From positions 620,001 through 684,000 of the forward strand of contig WJXW01000015.1 in NCBI GenBank assembly GCA_015832175.1: a stretch of 64,000 nucleotides of DNA, read 5' to 3'. This stretch comes from Paraphaeosphaeria minitans (Eukaryota; Ascomycota; Dothideomycetes; Pleosporales; Didymosphaeriaceae). Under the pieces are notes generated by a model. That model saw only the letters and a list, made by a program, of their open reading frames with translations, did not search any database and was not told the DNA's origin. The translations under genes were made by a program, and so were the position numbers. This document shows positions 21,883 through 34,068 of the stretch, piece after piece. Every line of letters starts with the position of its first letter. Within the stretch, counting starts at the first letter, position 1.

Positions 21883-22977
21883 TGGAGCGCGGACGATCGC
21901 CTTCTCAGTACAGAAACTTGGACGCCGACGATGTCCACTGCAAGACTTTAAATGCTGTAGAAGTGCGCCGAAACCTGTCGGCTGCTTAGCCGCGAACAAA
22001 CGTATGGCAAAGGTGGCAATCAGCAACACTGAACGAGTTAGGCTCACTTTGGCGTGATTTTGCTGTTTTCCATAACTACCATCATCAGTAAAACGTAAAT
22101 GTGTCCTCGTGGAATAATGGATTATCACCTATCGCCGGGAAGACGCGAAGATATCACCGAGGGCAGCAGTGCCGATGAGCGCTAATCTCTGGGCATATTC
22201 GTAGACCGTCATCACGATGTCGCTTGGTACAGCTACAGTATCATCTCAGCAGTAAAGCCCCATAGTATACTTGCTGTCGGACTCCGAGATGTGCGGAGGC
22301 GCTCACGTTGCTGATATCGCTGCTATGTGTCAACACGTCATGGCTCTATTCTGCTGCCTGCTGGTGTTCATCTGTGGCAAAGTTGCTATTGGTTCTATAC
22401 CACTTGCAAGCTGTGTTGTGCCCCAAAGCATAGAAGGAAGCAGTGTTTTATCTCATACGAGCGCGTAGCCAGTATTCTCGTGTGCTAGATTCTTGATCTT
22501 GGTTGCATCCTTCGCTTTCACGTGGCATTCGACATCTGCGAGCTAGCCGCGTCATCCTGTGCATGTCTGAAGGGCCTCACTCCATCCGAGGGCTCTGTGC
22601 AGACTTTCCTCGGATATGCCTCGATGTAGATCCCCGCTTTGGTGCTGTGACATCTTTGGCTGGCACTCTGGTTATTCTTGCCGAAGTATCCACCAAATCC
22701 ACGCCAAATAGGACTCTATCCATCCGGGAGTGGCCCGCCAACTTGTCTTGGAAGTGATTAGATGCTAGCCCTCGCCCTTGCGAATAATGAATGCAAATCC
22801 GCTTCCACCTTGCTATTGGACTTTGCTCTTACGATTCCGACCTGTCCGTGAAAGCTTACACTTGAATGCAGCATTCTATGCAGCTTGACAATATTTAGCA
22901 CATAGGAAGATAACAAATTTTGTAAAACGGCTTGCTACGATGCTATGCAGTCCGGTTTCACTTCTACATCCTGATTG
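21883..22977. other. Intergenic, nothing recognised
   Basis: The minus frame remains open upstream of the reductase ATG to 22128, but without an ATG or recognisable domain. Nothing else stands out up to the hydrolase gene. Confidence 0.35.
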
Positions 22978-23780
22978 CTACGCTACCTGTCTGGCGGGAT
23001 TGCTGTCCTCCGGTCCCTTTTCAGTAAGGACAGTTTGTATGTGATCCTTGATTTTGTCCAGTACAGGCCAAAACCGGGGAACATAGTGGCTGCCATGATG
23101 TTCAAGAAAGAAATCATCCTCACAAACTGCCAACATCTGGCAAGTACTTTCCAGTGGTATAACAGGATCAAGTGGCCCAACGACCAGCAGCACTGGTGTT
23201 TGGATGTGTGGCTCATAGTAACCGGCATAGAATTCCTTTGCAAGGGAGAACCCCGAGATGCAGATGGCGAACTTCAAGCGTCCTTGGGCGACTGCCCACG
23301 ATGTCGGCCGGCCCAGTTTTTGTAGAGCCTTCCGCCTTTCTGGACGGGCCTGGGACTCGCATACGGAAGCAAACAATGCAGCCAAAGCAGCTCCCTGAGA
23401 GAAGCCCACAACAGCATCAAAGGGCCCGGAAGACTCGACCACGGCGGATAGTGTTGTTAAAGATGGCTCGAGATCTACACGGCAGCCGTCCAAATCGAGC
23501 CACCAGCCCCACGTATCGCAGTCTTCGGAAGGCTCTGCGTCCACTCCCACAAAGTCTGAGGGATCGAGTCTTATGTGAGCCGTCGGATACGTATATTCCA
23601 CATGGTTGACAGAATCCGGGCATATGGATGCGCATGCCTCTTCTATACAGCGGCGCAGCGGTCGGGTCTTGATCTCGAACTTCTTCTCTGACTGGGCATA
23701 TCCTAGACATACATTAGGTGTCTTGACGAAAGTACGTTCACCAACCGGTCTGGCCTACCATGCAACATTAAAATACGCAT
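22978..23780 (-). CDS. FSH1-type serine hydrolase
   Basis: Exon 1 (23759-23780) encodes MRILMLHG and joins in phase, across a 56 nt intron (23703-23758), to exon 2 beginning YAQS. Together they make the family's opening strand and oxyanion turn LHGYAQS. The 248 aa protein has the nucleophile Ser109 in GFSQGA, Asp186 in VGPLDPVIP and His213 in HHGSHYVP, the full FSH1 triad. A little sequence normally following LHGY.QS appears short. No stop or frameshift is seen. FSH hydrolases next to P450 and reductase genes often release or trim polyketide products. Here it is the only cluster-like gene that still reads intact. Confidence 0.9.
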
Positions 23781-24797
23781 GTTCGAGTGCGGCAACTGCT
23801 TGAGCGGGCGTAGAACGACTATGATAACATACGCACTTGTCCTAGGATTCAACCGTATGATAGTGGAGTATATTCATAGGAAACTGCTGCAGTGATTCAA
23901 CCAGAATTTCAAATAAGGCAGACATTATTATACTAGAAGAGTGCAGAGAATACAGATTGACTGTTCCATAAGTTCGTCAGACTCGGCTGATTGGCATTGG
24001 TGAGCAAGAGTTTGGACTGGCTGGGGGTGATGGACTCCCAAGCAACCCTATGCCCTCGCTCGTTGATCTGTTTGAGCATCGTAAGCAGGCACAACTGTAG
24101 TAAATTATTCTTCTTATGCTTATGACCAATTACCCGGCGGTGGCGACGGAAAACTATTTGCGCATGAATCTGATCGACTGCTCCATAAACACGCCTCATC
24201 ATCTTAGGACCATCGCGACGGCTTGGCAAAGAAACGAACATCCACATGAATTATACAGTCTGACGAGTGCCTTTTTCGAAGACGACGAGTCTTGGCGGAT
24301 CTAAACACACGAAAGCCGGAGCGAACCACCGCAATGGGTGCGAGCATAGGCAACGACCAGAACATCTGCAACGTTCAATTCAATTTCTGGAAAGGCCTGA
24401 AAGGCGGAAATGATTTCCTTTGATTCGGTCAAGAGTAACGGATCCGCTCTGGACCTCTTCTCGACTCTTTTCCTCCATGCTGTCGCCACCCTCCCTCCCA
24501 AACCCATCTATGATGCCCAAAATGAACGGAGCCGAAGAACTGAAAGTGTGTCAGAGCCGGTTACAGACCTTAACAGAGGAGTTGACAAGAGAATGGACCA
24601 TCGCTATTTCGAGGGAGTCGGAGGAAGTGGCCACGTTGGCGGTGGTCCTAGACAAGGAGGAAGTGGTTGCGATGACATTGTGGATTCACTGGAATGAAGG
24701 GTGGTGAGAAGCAAGTGAAGCAGGAAAGATGGCCTTTAGGATGAGCCAGGCCGGGCTCTAGGACGATGTATCGAGGCGCAGGTTGGTCCTGGACTTT
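23781..24797. other. Intergenic, nothing recognised
   Basis: Several overlapping short open frames on both strands near 24300-24700, none with a recognisable domain. Confidence 0.35.
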
Positions 24798-25130
24798 CTA
24801 CAGCGGTATAAACCTACGCTCTTTACATAGCAATGGCAAAACCGCTCTGGACCATGCAATAACGTGGAATGCAACCTCACCGGGCGTCGGCATAGTAGAA
24901 CCGCGGATTATAAGATGCTTACTGTAGACGTCACAATCCATCATGTCGTGCAAATCACTAAAGCGAAGCAACGCAAGTGTGATCAAAGATCCATCAACAT
25001 ACGAGGGGTCCGACTTAGGGTCCACACCGTAAGCAGTGTGGTAACGCGCAAGCGCAGAGTAGCATTGCAGCGCGTAAATGTCAACATGGCATTGTTCAGC
25101 TAGCGTCAGAAGGCGGAAACCTGCTTGCAC
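24798..25130 (-). CDS. Hypothetical open frame, possible exon
   Basis: A 110-codon frame without its own ATG, so at best an internal or last exon. It reads like a helical protein (AGFRLLTLAEQCHVDIYALQ, then DGSLITLALLRFSDLHDMMD). The opening resembles the helix that follows BTB domains, but no BTB core was found upstream. Unrecognised. Confidence 0.25.
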   Translation of the reverse strand: MQAGFRLLTLAEQCHVDIYALQCYSALARYHTAYGVDPKSDPSYVDGSLITLALLRFSDLHDMMDCDVYSKHLIIRGSTMPTPGEVAFHVIAWSRAVLPLLCKERRFIPL

Positions 25131-26037
25131 TCAGCATCAGCATGAGCAGTCTTGGCGCACTATTTTAGTGTCAGATATGACAATCATTAATAGCGATAAG
25201 TGCTGTCACACTCCTAAGTGGCTCTCCGCAGGATAGTGCACAGCCCCCAGTTCGGTTGGTTCCTCGGCAACGGGCGGCAACTTCAAGCTACCCCACTAGG
25301 TACCGAACGTAAATGCTTTGCTATGATCCTAATTTTCCCAAGGCAATCACCCAAGTGTACCTTGTCATCATCAATTAGCGAATGGAACAGTACGGTCAGG
25401 TCCAGCACCGTCACCAGAGTCGCTGTCGCAGCGACTCCGACACTGCTTAGCCTTTCAAGTCGGATGTGTAGCGTTACGTGTCAGACCGAGCATCTGCCAA
25501 ATGACGTCAGTATAAGGATTAACTATGCGGGAGAGTACTCAACAAGATAAGCGTAACTAACTAGCTAGTTAACTAAATGAAAGCTTAAATTGACGCACCA
25601 GGCGAAGCCTAATGCCAAGCAAAATGCGGAATATAACGCTATGCATCGGGATAAACACGAAGAGGCGCAGCGCAAGCACAAGACTGCTATGATTTGGAAG
25701 TAGAGAGACTGAGCCGAAATATCTTTAGAACCCTACGCCATTAAAGGCTCGAGTTCCAAGGTACAATGCCATCCAGTACACCTCCATCCCATTGGTAGCA
25801 TAATATCAGCGCGTAGGGGTAGCCTGGGGAAATCATCGACAGGGGGGCGCCCCGTCGAGAAGCGCGATATCGAGTCCGTATCCTAGAGGATTTGCAGACT
25901 TGCAGGAGCAACATGACTCGCGGGGGTACACTGATGCGCGCTGTCAATGACCGTCAACCTAGAACCAACGATAGCAATTTGCTTCAGCGCTGGATAGCCG
26001 TCGTCATCGGGTGCATGGTTCCGCCGCAAGGTAGCTC
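25131..26037. other. Intergenic
   Basis: Nothing coding recognised. A perfect 14 bp palindrome TAACTAGCTAGTTA lies near 25560. Confidence 0.35.
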
Positions 26038-26670
26038 TCAATTCCGTGCTCGGCTGCGCTTCGACTTGGGTCGGATCAGGCCGCTCTGGGAATCAGGAGC
26101 TGGGCTCAGATGTTGCTGCACCTTAGCGACACGTTTGCACTTTGTCTGCCGTTGCGGATTTTCTGAATCGAGCGGCCGCTGGATGCTGAGGAACATCGTC
26201 AACGGCCAGATTTCAAAGTAAAAGTCTTCGGAATCAATGCATAGATCCCACTCAAGCATCCCGAGTAACTGTCGCTCCATGAAATTTACTTCAGTGATGG
26301 GGAAGCCGAAGCGTTCGTAGCCGGGTACAATGCTATATCTGGCCCATTCTTTGTTTGTCGGTGAAGTATCGTTGAGATATTTGGCCGCCAGGATCAGAGC
26401 GGCAAGGAAGACCCTGTGGACGGTAGAAGGCATGAACTTGCTGTTGGGAGGCAACCGTGATTGTAACCGCCGCAGATAGACCAGGCTCGTAACCAGCGTG
26501 GGTACCGGAACAGAAGAATTGCGAACCACAGATTCTATGAAGTAGAATGTTGACGGAAGTGTGGTCCCACGAGTTCGGAGCGTACAGAGCGGGACAGCTT
26601 GTGCGCTCTGCTGAGCCAGGTAAGAGATCAGGCTCGATGACACCGGGATTTGGGAAGGGCACACAGCCAT
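26038..26670 (-). CDS. PCL-type cyclin (Pho85 cyclin, Pcl1/2-like)
   Basis: A single-exon 210 aa protein from ATG at 26670. It carries the cyclin box of the Pho80/PCL family: STFYFIESVVRNSSVPVPTL, TSLVYLRRLQSRLPP, HRVFLAALILAAKYLNDTSP, then EVNFMERQLLGMLEWDL. Spacing of these helices and the short tail match G1 PCL cyclins that activate the Pho85 kinase in the cell cycle. The C-terminus is basic (RPKSKRSRARN) and may direct nuclear entry. No lesion seen. A second, decayed cyclin lies at 53539-54035. Confidence 0.85.
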   Translation of the reverse strand: MAVCPSQIPVSSSLISYLAQQSAQAVPLCTLRTRGTTLPSTFYFIESVVRNSSVPVPTLVTSLVYLRRLQSRLPPNSKFMPSTVHRVFLAALILAAKYLNDTSPTNKEWARYSIVPGYERFGFPITEVNFMERQLLGMLEWDLCIDSEDFYFEIWPLTMFLSIQRPLDSENPQRQTKCKRVAKVQQHLSPAPDSQSGLIRPKSKRSRARN

Positions 26671-27877
26671 TTTGATCTTCTTCCTGAGGGCGGGCTATAG
26701 TGGAACTTGACCCGTCGTGATCGGAGATTAGGCCCGGCCTCGTTGAAAGAGGACTGGGACCTGCGGCGGCTAGCAATGCAAACGCTGCGCTATAGAAGTG
26801 AATTGCGACTGCCGGTGGATTGAGCGTCTACTTATATTATTTCACTTCAGGTGAACTCGAAGCTTTCGTGTTTCATAGCTGATATAAAGCTAAGAAGTCC
26901 GACGTGCCTCAATGAATCCTCGATCTTATGCCTCTTGTTAGTTCGTGTGGCTGGAACCGAGGACACAGAAGTAATTGACCCAAACGCTAGTTGCCGTACG
27001 AGTGAATCATTTACAATGTGTGTGCCCGCGAGACGTTATCGGCATCATCTTGCACGTTAGCTCCACAGACCCTCCCAGAGCGATGATGCATGTGTTGCTT
27101 ACGATAGCATATGTAAAAGTGCTAGCTTCGGCAACATAACCCTGGGATATCGGCGAAATCTCGTGTGCCGAGGAGGATTGCACACGGCTGATCTAGTTTT
27201 AGGTGAGGGTGCGGCGTAATGGAACGAAGAATGAGAACTGTAGAAAGAAGCTCCTAGACTACATACAGCTGACGCAGTTCTAGCATCCCTCTGTTGTCTC
27301 GAGATCGTTCTATCTTGGTGGGCTACCCATTCTGCCGCCAAGCCATGCTAGTCACGTGATGATTGAGTAATTCACCCCGCGCTTAGCGTGTTGAGGCTCA
27401 TCAGTGCATAGCCTGGGGAATACAGGGCAAGGACTTCATCCATAGGCCGGAAGAGTTCAACTTGAGGCCCACTCAAGTCGGACTTTTTTTGCAAGGCTGT
27501 AACTTGGCGGACATCTCGAGTTGAGGCGCTACTTTCCTTGAAAGACTCGTTAAATAGAAGCATGAGAGCTCGCCGTCTGCCCCCGTGCATGTGGCACACC
27601 TTGAATACCGTTTTGAGCAGCTATAGAGTACTTATAGATGAGATTTATGAGCACCTCCTAGTCCCCGCCGCCTTCTATCCTGATGTTATGAACTCACCTG
27701 GTGTTAGATAGAATGATGATGAGGTCGTCACGTTGATCAGTATCTCAATAATGGGTGTACTGTTTTTGATTGTCCTATTTACTAACGTTCCTTTTGACCA
27801 TGAGTTTCTGACACCTTAATCTGACAAGAGACCTGAGCATCACAGTGTAATCTGACACCTGGAAAGACTGAAATGGC
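26671..27877. other. Intergenic, nothing recognised
   Basis: Upstream region of the cyclin gene and downstream region of the zinc-finger gene. No clear feature. Confidence 0.35.
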
Positions 27878-29933
27878 TCATTGATTTGCTAGGTACCTCT
27901 CAATGTCCTTAATATACAGGCGCAAGATTCTATCCCTTACCTTCTGCGTCGGAATATGCGCTGGAACCATAGCTAATGGCCACTTCTTGTTCCTTCCGCG
28001 GCTGCGACCCGGTTTCTCTACGTGTGTGGCAACGTGCGCTACGCAGATGTCGTTCCTGACGAACGTCTTCCAGCACAACGGGCAACTGTAGTTTTTGCTC
28101 CCCCAGTGATTATGTAAGTGGCGCTGCAGACCGTGCTGCCTCGTGAATGACCTGGTGCAGAACGGGCAAGGGAACTTTTCTTGCTTGGCACGATTCGCTC
28201 GTGCTCGTCTCCAGTCCTGTTCACACCGGCCCCAATTTGGATGTAACATAGCTCTGGTTCCATCCGGGACGATCGGGTTACCATCCTTGGCTCCGGACTG
28301 TACTTCTCCAGTGGGCCTTGAGTTTCTGTAGCGTTTGCTCTGTTCACAACAGTACTGTAGACTGTTCTTGACGATCGTCTCTCCAGTTGACCCCACGTAT
28401 GTCAACCTTGCCGCTCGTTCCACGTCGTCATCGAGTCTCAGCATTAAATATGGGCAGATCCTGTTTTGGGAGCCTTCCTGCGGCGACGAGCGTTCCATCG
28501 ATTTGCGTCTGCAGGGATGACAAAGATGACAGCGGTTACTCGTAGCCTGTCCATTGGAAACCAGAGCTGGGCATGATGCTACTCTGCACCGATAATCCTT
28601 GGACAGGTAATTCTGAAGGCGCAAGGGGTATCACCGGATTAAAAGCAACTGGCGCCTGCGGTCCAGGGTGCTCTGTACTGGGCCACGGCGGGATCATTAG
28701 ATCAGGTTTGGTTTCCGCACAGTAGCTTAGCGGGCACGCTTCCTGCAGGGGTGGATTCAGTACTGGCAATCGGAGCTTGGAGGTGGAACCCGCATAGAGG
28801 CCAAGCACGGCTTCGGCCATTGTTTGTGGACACTGGGCCTCCCAGTTGCCTTGATAATCAAAGTGCGACTTGCATTGATGATTAAGCTCAAGGCTAGGTA
28901 ATGCGGCGAGACCACGAAATTGTTCGGCTACTTCGACGGTTGTCAGGGTATCGTGTTCCCTAATCGAAGGCGCAGGTCGCTGATCGAGGTGTTGAGGGAC
29001 TCATGAGTTTGCGCCTCAAGGCAAAGTATCGAAGACATTGTCTGCACCTGTGCCAGCGCATAAGTGCTCTTCTCTTCAAAGTCCTGCAGAAAGAGTTGCT
29101 GATGCATCAGTCAAGATCAAGTCCTGCATTCCCGAAGCGATTTCTTGTTTGATTCGCCCCGTACATTTCTCCTTGCTGATCGGGCCCCTTTGAACGTGTT
29201 GAGTGTTGCTAGTCGAATCATTTTCCAGGTACAAGGCGGGTCCGTTCTTGAACCCTGTACTAGGGAGGGGACGTTGACCATTCATCGCTGGACCCCAGTA
29301 TGTTACGCGTCGATGCTCGGATAGTGCGTCTGCATACGCAGCTGGACATACTCTAGTCCTCAAGCTGGATTCAGGTGCAAGGTCGTTTATCCTATGTATA
29401 TTAGCGAAGTCAGTCAATCCTGGCACATGCTGTGATTCATACCGTGGGTTGGATTCTTTTTACGTCAGTCATCATGGTATCCGGGTACTGATGCCATACC
29501 CATTCTTGGCCGGTCCCATGATCCCACGCGGAAAATCCAAATGCGTGCTGAGGAACATACTGATTCCGGTGGTCGAATGAGATGATATTACCGTCGTGCC
29601 AAGTTCCCGAAGCAACGCTCTGCACAAACGTTCGAGAGGTAATTGTTTCTGCCGGATTCTGTTGGAGCTCGCATGACTTATTGACCTTTGTAGTTGCATT
29701 GGGAGGTTCCGAAGTCAATGACTAAGTAAAGTTAGCTATGAGCTTTGTCGTGTCGTCTGCGCCTCTATGAATACCATAGCATTGCTTCCTATGAATGACG
29801 TGAAGGAATCATTTTTTGTGTCGCTTTGACGAAATGAGGGATGAGTCGAAATAATAAAAGGCTTGTCTTGTTTCTCCTCATGACTGGAATATACCCACTC
29901 CTTCGAGTTTCGCCTAGGGTAGGAACATGCCAT
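27878..29933 (-). CDS. C2H2 zinc-finger protein, multi-exon, reading frame partly unresolved
   Basis: From ATG at 29933 a 53-codon exon joins in phase over a 53 nt intron (29722-29774) to a second exon ending near 29437. Further coding-like blocks follow at about 29400-29080, 29070-28940 (DFEEKSTYALAQVQTMSS), 28950-28540 and 28624-27878. The last block holds two tandem C2H2 fingers, CPFCTRSFTRQHGLQRHLHNH and CPLCWKTFVRNDICVAHVATH (about 28190-28020), followed by a basic RSRGRNKKW stretch. It should bind DNA in the nucleus. The middle junctions do not fit simple introns: frames change near 29410, 29085, 28960 and 28540. The gene is either more complex than I can see or has small indels. The fingers themselves look intact. 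Confidence 0.55.
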
Positions 29934-32784
29934 ATGATTTTCATAGCATCGAGTGCAACTTGGCTGTCCTCTGTTACATCTGACTTTCCTCGTGCGGCAT
30001 TCGTTGCTGGTATATATTCAGAAGTGAGGCTTGAAACATGTTGTACAACTGACCATGCGAGTGTTCGCCGGCTCATCTGGTCGCTCGGAACGAAGAGTAT
30101 GAAGTAGGGATTAACGACAGCGTAAGACAGGCACAGTGCAATGTGTAGTAATGCGCGCGATTGTCAAGTGGCTTATGGGAAGAGTTCGGCGACTGGTAAA
30201 TAGACAACAATGCAGATATAGTCTTGACCCAGGCAAAGTCTCTGAACATTACGTCTAGGTAGGAGGTGAGCCTTATGTACAATACCAAACGAAAATCTTT
30301 CCCATTGCCTAGCAAAGCTAGGCAATGGGTGTCTTATCTGACTACGAGATTAGGCAACATCCTAAAAATCCCTCAGACTAATTATCTACCCTTCGAAGGT
30401 CCTGAGATGTACAGCCACGCAGGATTCTGCAGAACAGCAACAAAGAATGACGGTGCGCTGGCTGTTCGTGAGCTGAAAGCAAGCGACAGCAACGCCACTC
30501 TCGTCATACGCCAAGCCTGTATCGCCTGATCACGTGGTTTATTGCCCTTCTGAGATTCGTGAGAAGTATGCTGTGGTCTCACACCCTTGACTCACGTCTG
30601 GTCACCGTTGAAACCCAGTCACTGTCGCATAAGCAGAGCTCACAGCTTCGTCTAACATAGGGCGTCCATGAGCTAGGCACCACGGCGTCTTTCCATGGTT
30701 AAATCTCAAAAGCCTGCGCGTCGGCTCAAGGTAAGACCACGAGCCAGAAATGGTGTTGAGGGGGGCGTTCGCACAGCTGATGGTTACGAAATGCACGAGT
30801 AGGATCAAGTCACCGAGTAACGTCATGACAAGAGGACTAAGGATCCATTCTTCTGAAATCGGTCGTGCATGGAGGCGGAGGGGCGGGCTAAATCTCACCG
30901 AGTCCATGATGGTTGGGAGGATCAGACCGTAAACCATGGTACGCGCGTATGATTTCAACGATTACCACATGCTCCCCCACCCTCCGAGGTACTCCCACGG
31001 GCTCCCCACGGGTAACTTCCGCTTCTGTCGCGGAGCAGGTGGTGAAGGACACTTACGGCCACTCACCAAGATGGACAGATCGCCAATATTATTCAGATGC
31101 CACCAAACACGGTCAAGGTGAACCACAACAACAATGATTGCTTAATGTAACTTACCATCTTCAGATCACATAGTACTCACGTCGCATGCTGCTACACTGA
31201 AGACACATATACTAATGAAGAGCCTTGTTGTCTGCAGGAGCCGCCATAGAGCTTTCGGGAAACTCGACGACCTGTCTGCACGGAAGACGTTGGTGATGGC
31301 GATATTGCCTAGCTAGTTCCAAAGCACCTGCACAATCATTATTTCGGGCTCGAGACGCACGCGACTAAGGGGCTATATGCACTTATCCAATCCATCAACG
31401 TGCTAGCTAGTCCTTGTTTGAGCAGGTAAGGATGTAGGACGAAAAGGAAGGGGGATGGTTACGCAGGCCCGCAATGTGATAACTCTATCCGCAGATAATT
31501 TTGATCTCGCTACTGCGTGCACAAGATAGATCTGGAACAAGACGTGGCACTGCTACAGCTGATGTCTTTCCTCGGACTCCAATCAGCTTACGATTCCATT
31601 TCCACTTTGATTCTGTCTCTACGGATGGAGTAAGTCCATTTTCGAGTCGAGAAGACAGACGGGGCTGCTTTGGTGTTCCAGATAGAATGGTGATGGCCCC
31701 GGATAATGCTGCGATGACAGGCACTTGCACCGCTCATGCAGCAGTGTCCCCATGAAGAAGTCGAAGATCTGAGTACGGTGCAACGGGGGCTATCTCTTCT
31801 TGACGGTTCTTCTGCGAAAGCACACCGCAAATTCATCGTTACCACATGAAGGTGGACAGCTAGCTCCAGTTTCTATAGGATGTGTTCGAGCACCCAGTTG
31901 TGGCGAAGGCCCGGGCGCCATGTCCAGTTCCATCAAGTTCTGGTACGGGCATTTCTTGAAGTATGTTCGAAGCCTGCAAGCGCTCTCTAGCCCAACATGT
32001 GCAATCGCGGCAACAGCAGGGCCGCAGGATGACAACCGTGGGGCGGCGGAGCTTCCGTCTCCGCTGTTTTCTATGACGAGAAGAAGGTGCGCGTTCGCTG
32101 CTAGACGTCGACCGAATGAATTCGCATTTCGTGTCCGTGGGTTTTGGGAGTTCAGGGCCTTCATGGCGGAGCCAATTTCTGAGTAGGGTAAGAATTTCCC
32201 GAACGCAGTGTCGCCAGTGATTCGGCGTACGTCCGTGATGCGCCATCATGAGATGGCAAATAGCTAGAAATTGCACCAACAAACTGACGACTGGAGTCTA
32301 CAACACGAAGGAGATCTGGTATATAATGAAGGCAGTGGTGGGACAAGCCGATGGCACGTTCCATGGTGCAGAAAACGGAGGCCATTGTGTTGCTGAGATG
32401 TTCGCGAAAGAGGTGTAAAAGCGGTCATCAGCAAATGGACACCTCCCTGCTCATGCAGTGATATGAATGACCAGTTTCCATGTTGCCAAGCAAGACAGAG
32501 TAGTGAAGCATGTCGGTCGCGCACAGCATCCCCAACTGGCATGATGAATTGGGGCCACAACACCTGCACGCATAGTGATCGTGGCTTTGCTCGTTCCTGA
32601 CTTCGCTGCATATTCCACACTCGACACCCGATAGTGCTTGCGTGCTGAACACGCTAGGATCTTTCCTGCCCCACGAATTAGTATGCCTCAGAAGCTTAGT
32701 GCGTCATGCTGTCGTGGCAGATTACCGTGAGAGCAAAGCTAGCAGGTGCAGGGCCATCATGCGAACTATCGACTTTCTTCGTAT
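29934..32784. other. Long stretch without a recognised gene
   Basis: A minus frame from ATG at 30076 overlaps the start of the zinc-finger gene in another frame. At 31790-32385 two overlapping minus frames (with SHHCLHYIPDLLRVVDSSRQ and RRLAANAHLLLVIENSGDGS) have protein-like composition and a possible acceptor TACCCTACTCAG between them, but the phases I tested do not join and I know no family for them. A perfect hairpin at 30301-30329 is listed separately. Confidence 0.3.
30301..30329. repeat. Perfect 13 bp inverted repeat with 3 nt loop
   Basis: CCCATTGCCTAGC, loop AAA, then GCTAGGCAATGGG. The arms match at every base. It stands alone in non-coding DNA. Confidence 0.9.
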
Positions 32785-33568
32785 ATGAGGTACGGAAGCT
32801 GCGGCTGGCGCAAACGCGACGTGCTGTGGCAGCGATTTATAGGAAGACCGTCAAGGTGCTTGGAAGACCAACTCTACGCTATGCTGCCCTACAGAACTAT
32901 CATGAGATTGACCGTTCCATGGCTCCTAGCAGCAGGGTGAGTGACGAAACATGTCGTTAGAGCGGCCAAACTGAGAGAGCTAGGTACATGTTATTATCTG
33001 GACTGTATACGCGCGATCCACGATTGAGGCTCGACAACGCACTGCTATGCTTCTTCGCCATCCTCTCTTGCGCGCTGGGTCATTTTTTCGTCATCTTTCT
33101 CTTGATAGAAGACACCGGTCTTGATTCGCAAGAGGATCTTGTTCTCGTGTAAGCGCTCGGCCTACCCCTAGTGAGCGTTACTAACGCGATATAAGCCCAG
33201 CGCTGCATGCGACTCTGTTTGGCCTTTTTTCGATACCGTGCAACATGTTGGCTTCGCGTGATTATGTTTGGGGCCCTGCCTCCGCAGCAGGCATCGTCGT
33301 AGGTGCAGTATCGGCCTCGACGTTTGGAGCCCTGCTCATGTGGAAGCAAGCAAGCAAGTCAAGATCAAAAGGTGCCGTTGCAAGCCTGCAGAATCACGGC
33401 AGCCCATTGCGAGCAGTGTCTACACCAAAAGGTGACATTGAACACCAGATGTCTGCACTTCTGTTGAGCCCAGAACCACCAGAGGCCGATAGCTCATTTC
33501 GGATAGACATGCCGCCGGTCCCTGAGGTACAGAAGCGCTTGGAGGGGCGAAGTTCTGGGAGCATATAG
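32785..33568 (+). CDS. Four-helix integral membrane protein, three exons, unknown family
   Basis: Three exons (32785-32936, 32984-33148, 33196-33568) join in phase over two 47 nt introns to give about 229 aa; the second intron has a TTACTAAC branch but a less common AAG acceptor. The middle exon is too short to stand out on its own. Four hydrophobic segments are visible: TVPWLLAAGYMLLSGLY, LLCFFAILSCALGHFFVIFL, ALHATLFGLFSIPCNML and a Gly/Ala-rich SAAGIVVGAVSASTFGALLM. A soluble polar tail of about 75 residues follows (PPVPEVQKRLEGRSSGSI at the end). The first helix is built across the first splice junction, which supports the model. I do not know the family. The start is the first ATG in the frame. 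Confidence 0.6.
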
Positions 33569-34068
33569 CATGGAGCGCGGTATCACTGGAGCGGGCGCTC
33601 TCTGGCCGTGTGGCTGACCTCTCTCGTAATCATAACAAGAGAATCATACTTCAATGCACCCTGGATAGCTTCAAAGATAAGCTGCTTTTGCTCTCTCCTG
33701 TATGAAAGGGGGCTGGTTGCCTTGTGTACAGCCGAGAATGATGACCAACAGCAATCGTTGTCACGATATGAAAGCTGACATCAGCCAAACGATGCTTCTG
33801 TGCTAATATCAATACAGAAAGAGCTGCTGATGAAATACGTCAGTAACTGTTACAGATGAGCGTTCTGTTACCATAAGCGTTGGGGATGATCACTCTATCG
33901 CTAGCATGAACATGATATCCGTCATGCGTAATGCGTCTGATACTTTCTTGGTATATATTCCTTCCTAGGTCTTCTGAGTATACCAGATTATAATACTTCT
34001 GTCCTTCTTTATTTTTTCATTTACTAACCTAGCTCTACGTCTTGTGTATCCTCACAGCCTCCGATATC
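33569..34068. other. Intergenic or 5' part of the patatin gene
   Basis: TTACTAAC near 34020 followed by TATCCTCACAG just before the first ATG of the patatin gene looks like an intron end, so an upstream exon may lie here. Confidence 0.35.

Noticed and set aside
31790..32652. Overlapping minus-strand frames with a possible Zn-binding CGICSEVRNEQSHDHYAC segment
   Set aside because: Cys/His spacing fits no finger I know and the tested splice junctions are out of phase.
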